42,018 nucleotides of DNA, taken from positions 1 to 42,018 of the forward strand of contig JAWKVD010000027.1 in the NCBI GenBank assembly GCA_041398225.1, read 5' to 3'. The translations under genes and the position numbers were made by a program. Position 1 is the first letter of the stretch, and each line of letters begins with the position of its first letter. Positions 15,103 through 23,657 of this stretch are shown one piece after another. The notes under the pieces were generated by a model that was given only the letters and a program-made list of their open reading frames with translations, was not told where the DNA came from and did not search any database. The stretch is from JAWKVD01 sp041398225. Lineage in GTDB: Bacteria > Pseudomonadota > Alphaproteobacteria > Caulobacterales > Hyphomonadaceae.

Positions 15103-15699
15103 AAGGCAAAAGATAACACTGTCAACATAAAATCGGGCGCGGGCGATACAGCCGAGCGCTATCACCATGGCGATCTGCGCCGGGCGCTGATCGAAAAAGG
15201 ATTGCAGCGTCTGGCCGAGGGCCCGGCCGACGGCATCAGCCTGCGTGAGCTGGCGCGCAGCGTCGGCGTGTCGGCGACCGCCGTGTACCGCCACTTCCCC
15301 GACAAGGCGGCCTTGCTCGGCGCGCTCAGCCTTGAAGGCGACCACCTGCTCGCCGAAGCGTTTCGCGCGGCGATGGCGAAGGAGCGGCCCGGCCTCGACG
15401 CCTTCGATGCGATGGGCCGCGCCTATGTCCGGTTCGCGCTGGCCAACCCCGCGCTGTTCCGTCTGATGATGTCGCCAGTCGGCGCCAGGCATGAGGCCAG
15501 CGCGCGCGGCGAAGCCAGCACGCTCCTGGTCGAGACCCTGCAATCGCTCGGGTTAAACGGGAAGACCCGCTCGCCCAGCGAAGTGAAACGCGTGAAGGCG
15601 TGGGCCATGGTTCACGGCCTCGCCATGCTCATGCTCGACGGCCTTGTGCCGGCGGATGAAAAGCTGATCGACAAGGTAATTTCCGCGGATTTGATATAG
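15100..15699 (+). CDS. TetR/AcrR family transcriptional regulator
   Basis: The 199-residue protein has an N-terminal TetR helix-turn-helix: YHHGDLRRALIEKGLQRLAEG, then ISLRELARSVGVSATAVYRHF, PDKAALLGAL. This is followed by a helical ligand domain of the TetR_C_33/WHG type (GRAYVRFALANPALFRLMMSP). Proteins of this class repress a neighbouring gene until a small hydrophobic ligand binds. The divergent carotenoid oxygenase is the obvious candidate target. The ATG at 15100 has no clear ribosome site, so initiation may be leaderless or inefficient. An inverted repeat covers the start codon. No upstream in-frame start makes a better N-terminus. Confidence 0.9.
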   Translation: MKAKDNTVNIKSGAGDTAERYHHGDLRRALIEKGLQRLAEGPADGISLRELARSVGVSATAVYRHFPDKAALLGALSLEGDHLLAEAFRAAMAKERPGLDAFDAMGRAYVRFALANPALFRLMMSPVGARHEASARGEASTLLVETLQSLGLNGKTRSPSEVKRVKAWAMVHGLAMLMLDGLVPADEKLIDKVISADLI

Positions 15700-15858
15700 G
15701 CGATCGTGCATGACGCGGTCGCCAGGATGCCGTAGGGGATGTGGCCGTCCTACCAAACCGCGTGCAACTAGCGTGTATTTCCCGGCCGCTTTTCGAAACC
15801 TTTCCTCAACGCGCGGCGGAGTAACGAGGGCCCGAGAACGGTGATTGGAGCGACACCG

Positions 15859-16665
15859 ATGGCGACACGCGCCCAGACCACCGACTTCAGCTTTAGGGCC
15901 CTTGTCGTTGAAGACAGTCCCACCCAGGGCAAGATCATCGTCCGGATGCTCGAAAGCCTTGGCTGTGCGGTGAAGCATGTCGAAACGCGCCGGCAGTTGA
16001 ACACCTCGCCGGACGTTCTCGACTTCGATCCCGACGTCGTATTCCTCGACATTCACCTGAGCGACGGCAACGGCCTCGACATGATCGATCGCCTGCGCGA
16101 GCGCTGGCCGGGCGCGGTGATGGTGGTGATGACGACCAATTCGATGGACGCTTATCGCGGACTGGCCGAAGCGCGCGACAGCGGCGCCCATCTGGTTCTG
16201 CCCAAGCCCTTCGTTTTGGCCGACGCGGTGCGCGTTCTGGCCGATGCGCGCGCCATCCGCACCACCGGACGCCGCAGCACCCATGTCGTCGTTATCGACG
16301 ACAGCCGGACCGATTGCGAGTTCATCGCCTCGCTGCTTGAACGTTTCGGCGTTCGGGTCTCGAAATTCGTGCAGGTGGAGCAGGCGATCGAATGCATCAC
16401 CTATGATCTGGTCGATGTGGTCGTCACCGATCTTCTGATGCCGGAGGCTTCGGGCCACGAAGTCATCCAGCTCGTTCGCGACGTCTGGCCCGATGTCGGC
16501 GTGATCGCGATCACCGCCAAGACCAACGACGCCGCGCTGCGCATCGCCGCGGACCTCGGAGCCGATGTGAACATGACCAAGCCCTTCCAGGCGGAGGAGC
16601 TGATGCGCGCGGTCGAATTCGCCCGCCGCAGGTCGATCCCGGACGTCGAGGTCATCGAGATCTGA
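15859..16665 (+). CDS. Response regulator with two receiver domains and no output domain
   Basis: The 268-residue protein consists of two CheY-like receiver domains. The first (about residues 12-130) has acidic pocket VVEDS, phosphoacceptor Asp in VVFLDIHLSD, Thr switch in VVMTTN and Lys in LPKPF. The second (about 142-260) has VIDDS, VTDLLMPEA, AITAKT and MTKPF. Both sites are complete, so both could be phosphorylated. There is no DNA-binding or enzymatic output, so it would act through protein contacts. The start is ATG 15859 with GGAG eight bases upstream; a GTG six codons earlier is possible. A PP2C-like phosphatase gene follows 73 bases downstream on the same strand. No histidine kinase is nearby. 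Confidence 0.9.
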   Translation: MATRAQTTDFSFRALVVEDSPTQGKIIVRMLESLGCAVKHVETRRQLNTSPDVLDFDPDVVFLDIHLSDGNGLDMIDRLRERWPGAVMVVMTTNSMDAYRGLAEARDSGAHLVLPKPFVLADAVRVLADARAIRTTGRRSTHVVVIDDSRTDCEFIASLLERFGVRVSKFVQVEQAIECITYDLVDVVVTDLLMPEASGHEVIQLVRDVWPDVGVIAITAKTNDAALRIAADLGADVNMTKPFQAEELMRAVEFARRRSIPDVEVIEI

Positions 16666-16738
16666 GCGCAAGCCGCGCCGGCGCGGAAGCGCGCCTGTTG
16701 TCGTGCAATCGCCGCATCCGCGTGGCATCTATCCGGTC

Positions 16739-17599
16739 ATGAAACTCATCGACCAGATCGCCAGTCCCGGGTCTCATCTTGGAGGCGGGCTCAAGAGCGG
16801 AACAGGCGACGATCGCTATGTCTTCGATGAGGGCGCCGGCTGGGCCTGCGTGATCGACGGCGCCACCGACGTCGGCCCGGTACGGGTTTTCCGCGCCGGA
16901 GAATCCGATGCGGCGCGGTTCGCGGAGATGTTCGCGGCCCGGATGATCGCTCATCCGGCGCGGCCGGACGAAACGCCCATGGCGTATTTCGCACGTTTCG
17001 CGCAGCTCTTGTCCGCCGCCGTCTCGGCCGAGGCGATCATGCCTTTGGCGGATGCGCCGCGTTCGAGCTGGCCGACCGCGGCGGCGGCCTGGGTGCGGGT
17101 CCGCAACACGCAGCTCGAAGCCGCCATGCTGGGAGACTGCCTGGTTCTTGTTCGAACGCCCGAGGGCGCCGTGCGCCTGCTGGGGCGGGGCGACAAACCC
17201 GCCGACGAACAGGCCCGCGCGCGAGAGGTGATGCGGCGCACGCCGGAAGAGCGTCTGAAATGGCTGCAGGCCGGCCGCGCAACCCACAACACTGAGGGCG
17301 CCTACTGGATTTTCGGCGTCCAGCCCGAGGCCGCCGCCCACATCCTCATTCAAACGGCGCCATGCCCGCCGGGCGCGCATGTCCTGCTCGTGACCGACGG
17401 CTTCTATCGGCTCGTCTCGCCCTATGGCCGATACGATGACGACGGCCTGTTCGAGGCGGTGTTGGACAAAGGGCTTGGCGTCGTGTTGGCCGAATTGCGC
17501 GGGCTCGAAGCCGACCCCGGCGACGACCAGGCCGTCGGCCGGATCAAGACGTCCGACGACGCCACCGCGCTGTTGTTTGAAATCGGTTCCGAAGCCTAG
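16739..17599 (+). CDS. PP2C-like serine/threonine phosphatase domain protein
   Basis: The 286-residue cytoplasmic protein has the PP2C (PPM) motif order. It has GTGDDRYVFD near the N-terminus, the metal-binding core CVIDGATDVG, the mid motif LEAAMLGDCLVLV, the C-terminal HVLLVTDGFYRLVSPYG, and the final metal-binding DDATALLFEI. The first motif reads DGATD rather than the usual DGMGG/DGHGG, a variant seen in stand-alone bacterial members. An insertion of about 45 residues (KPADEQARAREVMRRTPEER...) separates the halves. It probably dephosphorylates Ser/Thr, or possibly Asp-linked, phosphoproteins. Its position downstream of the double-receiver protein hints at a shared pathway. The start is ATG 16739 (MKLIDQ); the frame extends 12 codons further upstream. 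Confidence 0.78.
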   Translation: MKLIDQIASPGSHLGGGLKSGTGDDRYVFDEGAGWACVIDGATDVGPVRVFRAGESDAARFAEMFAARMIAHPARPDETPMAYFARFAQLLSAAVSAEAIMPLADAPRSSWPTAAAAWVRVRNTQLEAAMLGDCLVLVRTPEGAVRLLGRGDKPADEQARAREVMRRTPEERLKWLQAGRATHNTEGAYWIFGVQPEAAAHILIQTAPCPPGAHVLLVTDGFYRLVSPYGRYDDDGLFEAVLDKGLGVVLAELRGLEADPGDDQAVGRIKTSDDATALLFEIGSEA

Positions 17600-17638
17600 C
17601 CCGTCTCGCGCCAGTCAGGGCTGCAATCCGGGAGCCGG

Positions 17639-18937
17639 TCAGGGCGCCGGCGAGGCTGCGGCCGCCACCACGGCGCCGCCCTTCATCACGAATACGGGCG
17701 CTTCCAGAACGCGCACATTCTGGAGCGGATCGCCGGAGACGCCGACCAGATCGGCGTAGGCGCCCGGCGCGATCACGCCGACCTTTCCGGTCTTGTCCAG
17801 AGCTTCGGCTGCGGTGATCGTCGCGCTCTGGATGGCCTGCAGCGGGGTCGCGCCATAGTGCACCATGACCGCGAACTGTTTCGCGTTGTCGCCATGCGGA
17901 TAGACGCCAGCGTCGGTGCCGTACACCATCTTCACGCCGGCTTTCAGGGCTTTGCGGAAGTTCTCGCGCTGGATCTCGGCGATGTCGCGGTCCTTGCGCA
18001 GATTGTCCTCCAGAACGCCGTTCTTCTTGCCTTCGGACTGCGTGTACTCGGTGTTGTAGATGTCCATCGAGAAATAGGCGCCCATCTTCTTGGCCAGCTT
18101 GACGCCTTCGTCGTCGACCAGGCTGGCGTGCTCGATGGTGTCGACGCCGGCCAGGATCGCATCGCGAATGCCGGCGGCCCCGTGGGCGTGCGCCGCCACT
18201 TTGAGGCCCTGCATGTGCGCCTCGTTCACGATCGCCTTCATCTCGTCCAGAGACAGCTGCTGCTGGCCGGGTTCGTCGCCGTGCGAGAACACGCCGCCCG
18301 TGGCGCAGATCTTGATCACCTCGGCGCCGTACTTGCGCACCGTCCGAACCGCCTTCACGCCTTCCGCCGGGCTGTCGGCGTTCAGCGGGCTCTTCTGGTC
18401 CATCGACGGCGGGAAGTAGGTCGAATCGCAATGGCCGCCGGTCGCGCCGAACGCATAGCCCGCCGGCGTGATGCGCGGCCCCTCGATCTGGCCCGCCTCG
18501 ATCGCCTGCTTCAGCGCCACGTCGTTATAGCCGTCCGCGCCCACATTGCGCACGCTGGTGAAGCCGGCCCGCAGCGTCTTCCGGGCGTTCACTACGCCGA
18601 CAATGGTCCAGAAACTGTCGGTGAACAGCAACGAGTTGTAGCCGCCATAGACGGGGTCGCCGTCGAGGTGGACATGCATGTCGATCAGCCCCGGTACGAG
18701 CGTCACGCCCGGCAGTTCGATCACCTCCGCGGCCGAGGGAACCTGCGTCGTTTCGCGCGGTCCGACCTCGGCGATTACGCCGTCCCGGATCACGATCGCG
18801 GGGTTGGCGATCATCTTGCCGGTAGCGACATCGAGCATCCGGTCCGAGGTCACATAGACGTTCTGCGCCAGCGCCGGCCCCGCGCTGACGGTCGCCGCGC
18901 AGGCGGACAGGGCGAGGGCGGCGAGAAATCGTTTCAT
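17639..18937 (-). CDS. Secreted amidohydrolase (imidazolonepropionase/Xaa-Pro dipeptidase-like)
   Basis: The 432-residue protein has a Sec signal peptide (MKRFLAALALSACAATVSAGPALA, cleavage at about residue 24), so it is periplasmic. The metal-dependent amidohydrolase fold follows. It has the HxH metal motif in LIDMHVHLDGDP, a carboxylated-Lys candidate region (GAEVIKICATGGVFSHGDEPGQQQLS), metal histidines in VAAHAHGAAGIRDAILAGVDTIEHASL, and the Asp in VYGTDAGVYPHG. This arrangement matches the secreted prolidase-like subgroup that cleaves Xaa-Pro or Xaa-Arg/Lys dipeptides. The exact substrate is not determinable. It is divergent from the acyltransferase gene across a 274-base spacer in which I see no clear regulatory motif. 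Confidence 0.9.
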   Translation of the reverse strand: MKRFLAALALSACAATVSAGPALAQNVYVTSDRMLDVATGKMIANPAIVIRDGVIAEVGPRETTQVPSAAEVIELPGVTLVPGLIDMHVHLDGDPVYGGYNSLLFTDSFWTIVGVVNARKTLRAGFTSVRNVGADGYNDVALKQAIEAGQIEGPRITPAGYAFGATGGHCDSTYFPPSMDQKSPLNADSPAEGVKAVRTVRKYGAEVIKICATGGVFSHGDEPGQQQLSLDEMKAIVNEAHMQGLKVAAHAHGAAGIRDAILAGVDTIEHASLVDDEGVKLAKKMGAYFSMDIYNTEYTQSEGKKNGVLEDNLRKDRDIAEIQRENFRKALKAGVKMVYGTDAGVYPHGDNAKQFAVMVHYGATPLQAIQSATITAAEALDKTGKVGVIAPGAYADLVGVSGDPLQNVRVLEAPVFVMKGGAVVAAAASPAP

Positions 18938-19211
18938 GGCGGACGCTCCGGTTGGTCGGCGTGTAATGCGCGTTCCGGACGGGCGCGTAAAGTTGTTCGG
19001 TCTGGGGGTCGCCGGGCGGCTTTGGAGCGCCTGCGGATTGCGCGTCGCCGCCTCGCGAAGCGGCGCGTTTACCGTCCGCGGCGTCGGATCGCCGGCAGGC
19101 GCCGAAAAAGCGTTCGCGAGTGAGGTGTACGTGATGGCGTCGCTGGCGCGAAACTGGCATTCACACAGGAACGATCGGGGGATCGGACAACGACTTTTCC
19201 AGGGGACCTAG

Positions 19212-21212
19212 GTGAGTGCGGACTTGAAGTATCGGCCAGATATCGATGGCTTGCGCGCCATCGCCGTCGGGTCCGTGGTTCTCTATCATGGCGGCGTTCT
19301 CGGAATGACCGGCGGGTTCGTCGGCGTCGACGTCTTTTTCGTCATTTCGGGATTCCTGATCACGTCCATTTTGAAACGCGAGTGCGAGGCCGACGCCTTC
19401 TCGCTGGTCGGCTTCTACGAACGCCGCGCGCGACGGATTCTGCCGGCGCTGTTCTTCATGTTGTTCGTATGCTTCGGGGGCGCCTGGCTGCTCTATCTGC
19501 CCGAGGCGTTCGACAAGTTCGCCAAATCGGCGCTCAGCGTCGTGCTGTTCGCATCCAACCTCTGGTATTGGCGCTCGGCGACCGACTATTTCGCGGCGGA
19601 CGCGTCCGCCGATCCGCTTCTGCACACCTGGTCGCTGGGCATTGAGGAGCAGTTCTATCTCGTCTTCCCGGTGCTTCTGTACTTCCTCTATCGCTGGCGG
19701 ACCAACATCCCGCTGGTGATCGCCCTGCTCACCGCGGGTTCTTTCGCGCTGTCGGTTTATGGCGTGGCGGCGTGGTGGAACGCGGCCTTCTTTCTGCCGA
19801 TCACTCGCGCCTGGGAGTTGGGCCTCGGCGCCATGCTGGCGCTGGTCGCGGCCCCCGGATGGATGAACATCCGCTGGTTGCGCGAGCTGCTGGCGGCCGG
19901 CGCCCTGATCGCGATCGCCGCGCCGTTGTATCTGTTGACCGACCACTCGCCGTTTCCAGGCGTCAACGCGCTTGGCCCCTCGGTCGGCGCGGCCGTGCTG
20001 ATCGCGACCGGCGGAGCAGGGCCGACCCTGGTCGGCAGACTGCTCTCGTTGCCCCCGATGGTGTTCCTCGGGCTGATCTCCTATTCGCTCTATCTCTGGC
20101 ACTGGCCGGTGATGTCGTTCACCAGCTTCGTGATCGGGCTCTATCCGGCCTTCTTCCCGCCGGTCGTCAAAGTCTTGGTGATCGCGGGGTCTTTGATCCT
20201 GGGCGTGCTGTCGTGGCGGTTTATCGAACGTCCCTTCCGCAAGCGCGCGGTCTTCGACCGAAGCCGCATCTTCGCGGCCTCAGGCGTCTCTGGCGTGGTT
20301 CTGGCGGGTCTTCTGGTCTGGGTCATCGCCGGAGACGGGCTGTCCTCGCGCATTCCGGCGGAAACGCAGACGCTTCTTGCAAGCGCGCAGCGAACGCTGC
20401 CCACGGACTGTACGCCCCATGAGGGCGGGGCGGTCTGTTCGATAAACGCAGGCTCCGGTCAACCGGTCTCGTTCGTGCTCTGGGGCGATTCACACGCCGA
20501 GGCGCTTGAGCCGGCGGTAAGGTATGCGGCCGAAGCGTCGGATCGGGCCGGCGAGATTCAGGCCTTGGGCGGATGCCCGGCCATCCTCGACCTGCTGAAC
20601 ACCAACATCGCGACCGATTGTGCGGCGCGCAACCGGGCCCTGCTGGCGGAGATCGCCTCGGACCCGCGTGCGGACTCGGTGGTTCTGGTCGGCTTCTGGA
20701 AAAACTATGTGCGCAACGCCAACGGCAAGTTCTTCGACGTCTCCGGCGGCCGCGAGCCGTTCAGCGCCGAAGCTCTGGAGACCGGTCTCGACGCTGTTGT
20801 CGCCGCGCTGCGCAAGGCCGGTAAGGAGGTCTATATCGTCGCCGACGTGCCGGAGTTCGGCTGGCATGTGCCGCGTGCGGTATATCTGAGCCAGCGCTTC
20901 GGCGTGCCTCTGAAGCCGTCCCCCGATCTTGCCGGCTATCTCGCGGTTAACCAGCCGATCCTCGACGCCTTCGAGCGCATCGCGCAGCGCCATGACGCCC
21001 ATGTCGTCACGCTCGCGGATCGGATGTGCGCACCCGAATGCCCGTGGCTGCATGACGGCAATCTCGTCTACGAGGACGCGCATCACCTGTCGTCGCTGGT
21101 TGCGCGTGAATGGATCGGGCCGATGCTGGCGACGGCGCTCTGGCAGGTGGAGGTTTCGCAACTGACCCCTGGCGACGGCGTGGGCCAGCCGCCGGCTTCC
21201 ACGCCCCGCTAG
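19212..21212 (+). CDS. OafA-like membrane acyltransferase 3 with C-terminal SGNH domain
   Basis: The 666-residue protein has about ten membrane helices of the acyltransferase-3 family. The start YRPDIDGLRAIAVGSVVLYHGG contains the catalytic-type His, followed by GFVGVDVFFVISGFLIT, FYERRARRILPALFF and HTWSLGIEEQFYLVFP. An SGNH hydrolase-like domain follows from about residue 410: the nucleophile motif LWGDSHAEAL at about 423 and the DAHHLSS block at about 622 supply the Ser, Asp and His. Such proteins O-acetylate cell-surface polysaccharides. The membrane part is thought to move the acyl group and the SGNH part to finish the transfer. Initiation is GTG 19212 with AGGGGA upstream. It probably modifies the glycan made by genes further along the window. 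Confidence 0.93.
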   Translation: MSADLKYRPDIDGLRAIAVGSVVLYHGGVLGMTGGFVGVDVFFVISGFLITSILKRECEADAFSLVGFYERRARRILPALFFMLFVCFGGAWLLYLPEAFDKFAKSALSVVLFASNLWYWRSATDYFAADASADPLLHTWSLGIEEQFYLVFPVLLYFLYRWRTNIPLVIALLTAGSFALSVYGVAAWWNAAFFLPITRAWELGLGAMLALVAAPGWMNIRWLRELLAAGALIAIAAPLYLLTDHSPFPGVNALGPSVGAAVLIATGGAGPTLVGRLLSLPPMVFLGLISYSLYLWHWPVMSFTSFVIGLYPAFFPPVVKVLVIAGSLILGVLSWRFIERPFRKRAVFDRSRIFAASGVSGVVLAGLLVWVIAGDGLSSRIPAETQTLLASAQRTLPTDCTPHEGGAVCSINAGSGQPVSFVLWGDSHAEALEPAVRYAAEASDRAGEIQALGGCPAILDLLNTNIATDCAARNRALLAEIASDPRADSVVLVGFWKNYVRNANGKFFDVSGGREPFSAEALETGLDAVVAALRKAGKEVYIVADVPEFGWHVPRAVYLSQRFGVPLKPSPDLAGYLAVNQPILDAFERIAQRHDAHVVTLADRMCAPECPWLHDGNLVYEDAHHLSSLVAREWIGPMLATALWQVEVSQLTPGDGVGQPPASTPR

Positions 21213-21253
21213 CCGCGTCATGCGGCGATGGGCCGCCCCGCCTGCCGGCGAGG

Positions 21254-21463
21254 CTAGGAATACGACGGAGGCGGATCGCTGGCCGGGAAAGATTCGTCCA
21301 GGGCCTCGTCGACCCGGTCCCAGCGCTTCGGGGGATCGCTCATATTTTCCGGCCCTGCATCGCGTACAGGCATGAACCCACGGGCTTTTTGAGGCCGGAT
21401 CAGGATCGCGACCAACGCCGCGGCCCCGGCGACGGCAAGTCCGAACGATGCAAGCATCCGCAT
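21254..21463 (-). CDS. Small single-pass membrane protein with conserved acidic C-terminus
   Basis: The 69-residue protein begins with one hydrophobic helix (MLASFGLAVAGAAALVAILI). It ends in the motif RVDEALDESFPASDPPPSYS. The D-E-A-L-x-E-S/T-F-P-A-S-D-P-P block recurs in many small bacterial proteins of unknown function, as I remember it. The ATG at 21463 is supported by an AGGAGG ribosome site six bases away; a longer in-frame extension upstream has none. The membrane segment could equally be a signal peptide. It is convergent with the acyltransferase gene and divergent from the peptide ABC transporter gene. The function is unknown. Confidence 0.7.
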   Translation of the reverse strand: MRMLASFGLAVAGAAALVAILIRPQKARGFMPVRDAGPENMSDPPKRWDRVDEALDESFPASDPPPSYS

Positions 21464-21486
21464 GAAACAGGCCTCCTGAGACTTCC

Positions 21487-21502
21487 CCTTAAGCTTAAAC
21501 GG
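21487..21502. promoter_or_regulatory. Palindrome TTAAGCTTAA in divergent promoter region
   Basis: The ten-base palindrome TTAAGCTTAA at 21489-21498, flanked by CC on the left and ACGGG on the right, lies 26 bases upstream of the small membrane protein gene and 129 upstream of the ABC ATPase. It is AT-rich in a GC-rich setting and could be an operator. No regulator can be assigned. Confidence 0.3.
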
Positions 21503-21626
21503 GCGATCTTGGGGATCGTTCCGTTTGCCGCGTCTGCCGCCGCGATCGGCCCTGTCTGCGTGCAGGGGCTTCAAAATTCGGGCGGGGCGGCCGATAAGGC
21601 TTTCCGTTAATTGGGAAATCTGCCGC

Positions 21627-23501
21627 GTGACGTCACAACAATCCGCCTCGCCTCTGCTCCAGGTTCAGGACCTCGATATCCGTTTCGCCACTCCGGACGG
21701 CGAAGTTCACGCGGTGAAGAACCTGTCCTTCGACGTCGGACGCGGGGAATGCCTCGGCCTTGTCGGCGAAAGCGGTTCCGGCAAGAGCCAGTCGGTGATG
21801 GCGATCATGGGTCTGACCCCGGCCAACGGAGCGGTGTCCGGCCGGGTGGCGTTCGACGGTCAGGAATTGCTGAACCTCCCCCGCGCGCAGCTCAACGCCA
21901 TTCGCGGCCGGAAGATCGCGATGATCTTCCAGGACCCGCTGACCTCGCTGACGCCCCACATGACGGTGGGCGCGCAAATGCTCGAGCTGCTGTCCACCCA
22001 CCGCAAGCTAAAGGGCGCGGAAGCCGAACGCGTCATGATCGACTGGCTCGAGCGCGTACGCATTCCCGAGGCGCGCCGTCGCCTGCACCAGTTCCCGCAT
22101 GAACTTTCCGGCGGCATGCGCCAGCGCGTCATGATCGCCTCGGCGATGCTGTGCGAGCCGAGCCTGCTGCTGGCCGACGAACCGACCACCGCCCTCGACG
22201 TGACCGTCCAGGCGCAGGTTCTGGAGCTAATGGACGAACTCAAGCGCGAGACCAATGCAGGTCTGGTCCTGATTACCCACGACATGGGCGTGATCGCACG
22301 CATGGCCGACCGCGTCGTGGTCATGCGTCGCGGCGAGGCCGTGGAGGAGGGCGAGGCCGACGCCATCTTCGCCGCGCCCAAGCATGACTATACGCGCATG
22401 CTGCTCGACGCCATGCCGCGGCTGGACCGGTCGCCGGGCGAAGGACGGCGCGAACCCGCGCCAGCGCCCGCCGCCGACATTGAACCCATTCTCGACGTGA
22501 AGGACGTCAAGGTCACCTTCCCGGTGAAGACCTCGGGCGGCTTCATGGGTCGCACGACGCCGCTACGCGCCGTCGACGGGGTGAGCTTTCAGCTGCGTCC
22601 GGGCGAGACGCTGGGCGTCGTGGGCGAAAGCGGATGCGGCAAGTCCACTCTCGCGCGCGCCGTTCTGCGCCTGCTCGATCCGTCCGCCGGCGCGGTGGCG
22701 TGGCTGGGACGCGACATCGCCAATCTGTCCCGAAGCGATGTGCGCCCGGTCCGCAAGGAGCTGCAGATCGTCTTCCAGGACCCGCTCGCCAGCCTCAACC
22801 CGCGCATGACGATCGGCCAGTCCATCGCCGAACCTCTGACGGTCTTCCATCCGGAGATCGACGGCCCCGGCCGCGAGAAGGCGGCGCGCGCCATCATGGA
22901 TCGCATGGGTCTCGATCCGTCCTTCGTGAACCGCTATCCGCACGAGCTGTCCGGCGGCCAGAACCAGCGCGTCGGCATCGGTCGCGCAATGATCCTCGAT
23001 CCGCGTCTGGTGGTTTGCGACGAGGCCGTTTCGGCGCTCGACGTGTCGGTCCAGGCGCAGATTCTCGATCTTCTGGTCGACCTCCAGCGCGAACGCGGCA
23101 TGGCGATGATGTTCATCAGTCACGACCTTTCGGTCGTGCGGGAAATCAGCCACCGGGTGATGGTGCTTTATCTGGGCCGGGCGGTGGAGATCGCGCCCAG
23201 CGAGGCGCTTTTCGCCGATCCGCGCCATCCCTATACGCGCGCGCTCTTGTCGGCGGTTCCCGTGCCGGATCCGGAGAAGGAACGCGCTCGCGTCCGCCTC
23301 AAACTGTCCGGCGATCTGCCGTCGCCGTTGGATCCGCGCGCCGGACTGCGCTTCCTCAAATCGCGCCTCACCGACAGCGGCGAGACCTATCGGCCCCAGC
23401 TTGTCGAGGTCGCGCCGGGCCATTGGGTGGCCGAACACGATCCGTTCGACGGGCGCGAAGGCCTCTACGCCCCCGCCGCGCCGGTTCCCCAGACGGTCTG
23501 A
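21627..23501 (+). CDS. Peptide/nickel ABC transporter ATPase, two fused ATP-binding domains (YejF/GsiA type)
   Basis: The 624-residue protein fuses the two ATPases of an oligopeptide importer. Domain 1 (about residues 8-260) has Walker A GESGSGKS, signature LSGGMRQR and Walker B LLLADEPTT. Domain 2 (about 290-550) has GESGCGKST, signature LSGGQNQR and Walker B LVVCDEAVS. Each domain ends with the peptide-transporter C-terminal extension (HDYTRMLLDAMP; HPYTRALLSAVP). It powers uptake of peptides or related solutes through inner-membrane permeases. No permease or binding-protein gene is next to it, so those partners must be encoded elsewhere. The start is GTG 21627 (MTSQQSASPLL), since sequence further upstream is not family-like. 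Confidence 0.93.
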   Translation: MTSQQSASPLLQVQDLDIRFATPDGEVHAVKNLSFDVGRGECLGLVGESGSGKSQSVMAIMGLTPANGAVSGRVAFDGQELLNLPRAQLNAIRGRKIAMIFQDPLTSLTPHMTVGAQMLELLSTHRKLKGAEAERVMIDWLERVRIPEARRRLHQFPHELSGGMRQRVMIASAMLCEPSLLLADEPTTALDVTVQAQVLELMDELKRETNAGLVLITHDMGVIARMADRVVVMRRGEAVEEGEADAIFAAPKHDYTRMLLDAMPRLDRSPGEGRREPAPAPAADIEPILDVKDVKVTFPVKTSGGFMGRTTPLRAVDGVSFQLRPGETLGVVGESGCGKSTLARAVLRLLDPSAGAVAWLGRDIANLSRSDVRPVRKELQIVFQDPLASLNPRMTIGQSIAEPLTVFHPEIDGPGREKAARAIMDRMGLDPSFVNRYPHELSGGQNQRVGIGRAMILDPRLVVCDEAVSALDVSVQAQILDLLVDLQRERGMAMMFISHDLSVVREISHRVMVLYLGRAVEIAPSEALFADPRHPYTRALLSAVPVPDPEKERARVRLKLSGDLPSPLDPRAGLRFLKSRLTDSGETYRPQLVEVAPGHWVAEHDPFDGREGLYAPAAPVPQTV

Positions 23502-23606
23502 CCGGTACGGCCCCGGCGCAGCCGCCGGAGGACCGGATCGGCCGCCCGCCCCGGCGCTTTATGGTTCATGGTGGTTAACCGTGATCGCGCCATGCGCGAG
23601 TGCGGC

Positions 23607-23645
23607 CTCGATTTTGCACGTAGCTGCTCAGATCTCAAAATCGAG
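23607..23645 (+). promoter_or_regulatory. Perfect 10-bp inverted repeat just upstream of the CelD-like gene
   Basis: Arms CTCGATTTTG (23607-23616) and CAAAATCGAG (23636-23645) are perfect complements separated by 19 bases. The right arm ends 12 bases before the ATG. It may be an operator, or an mRNA stem-loop that limits access to the ribosome site. No homologous site is evident elsewhere in the window. Confidence 0.5.
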
Positions 23646-23657
23646 CGGTTCGTATCC

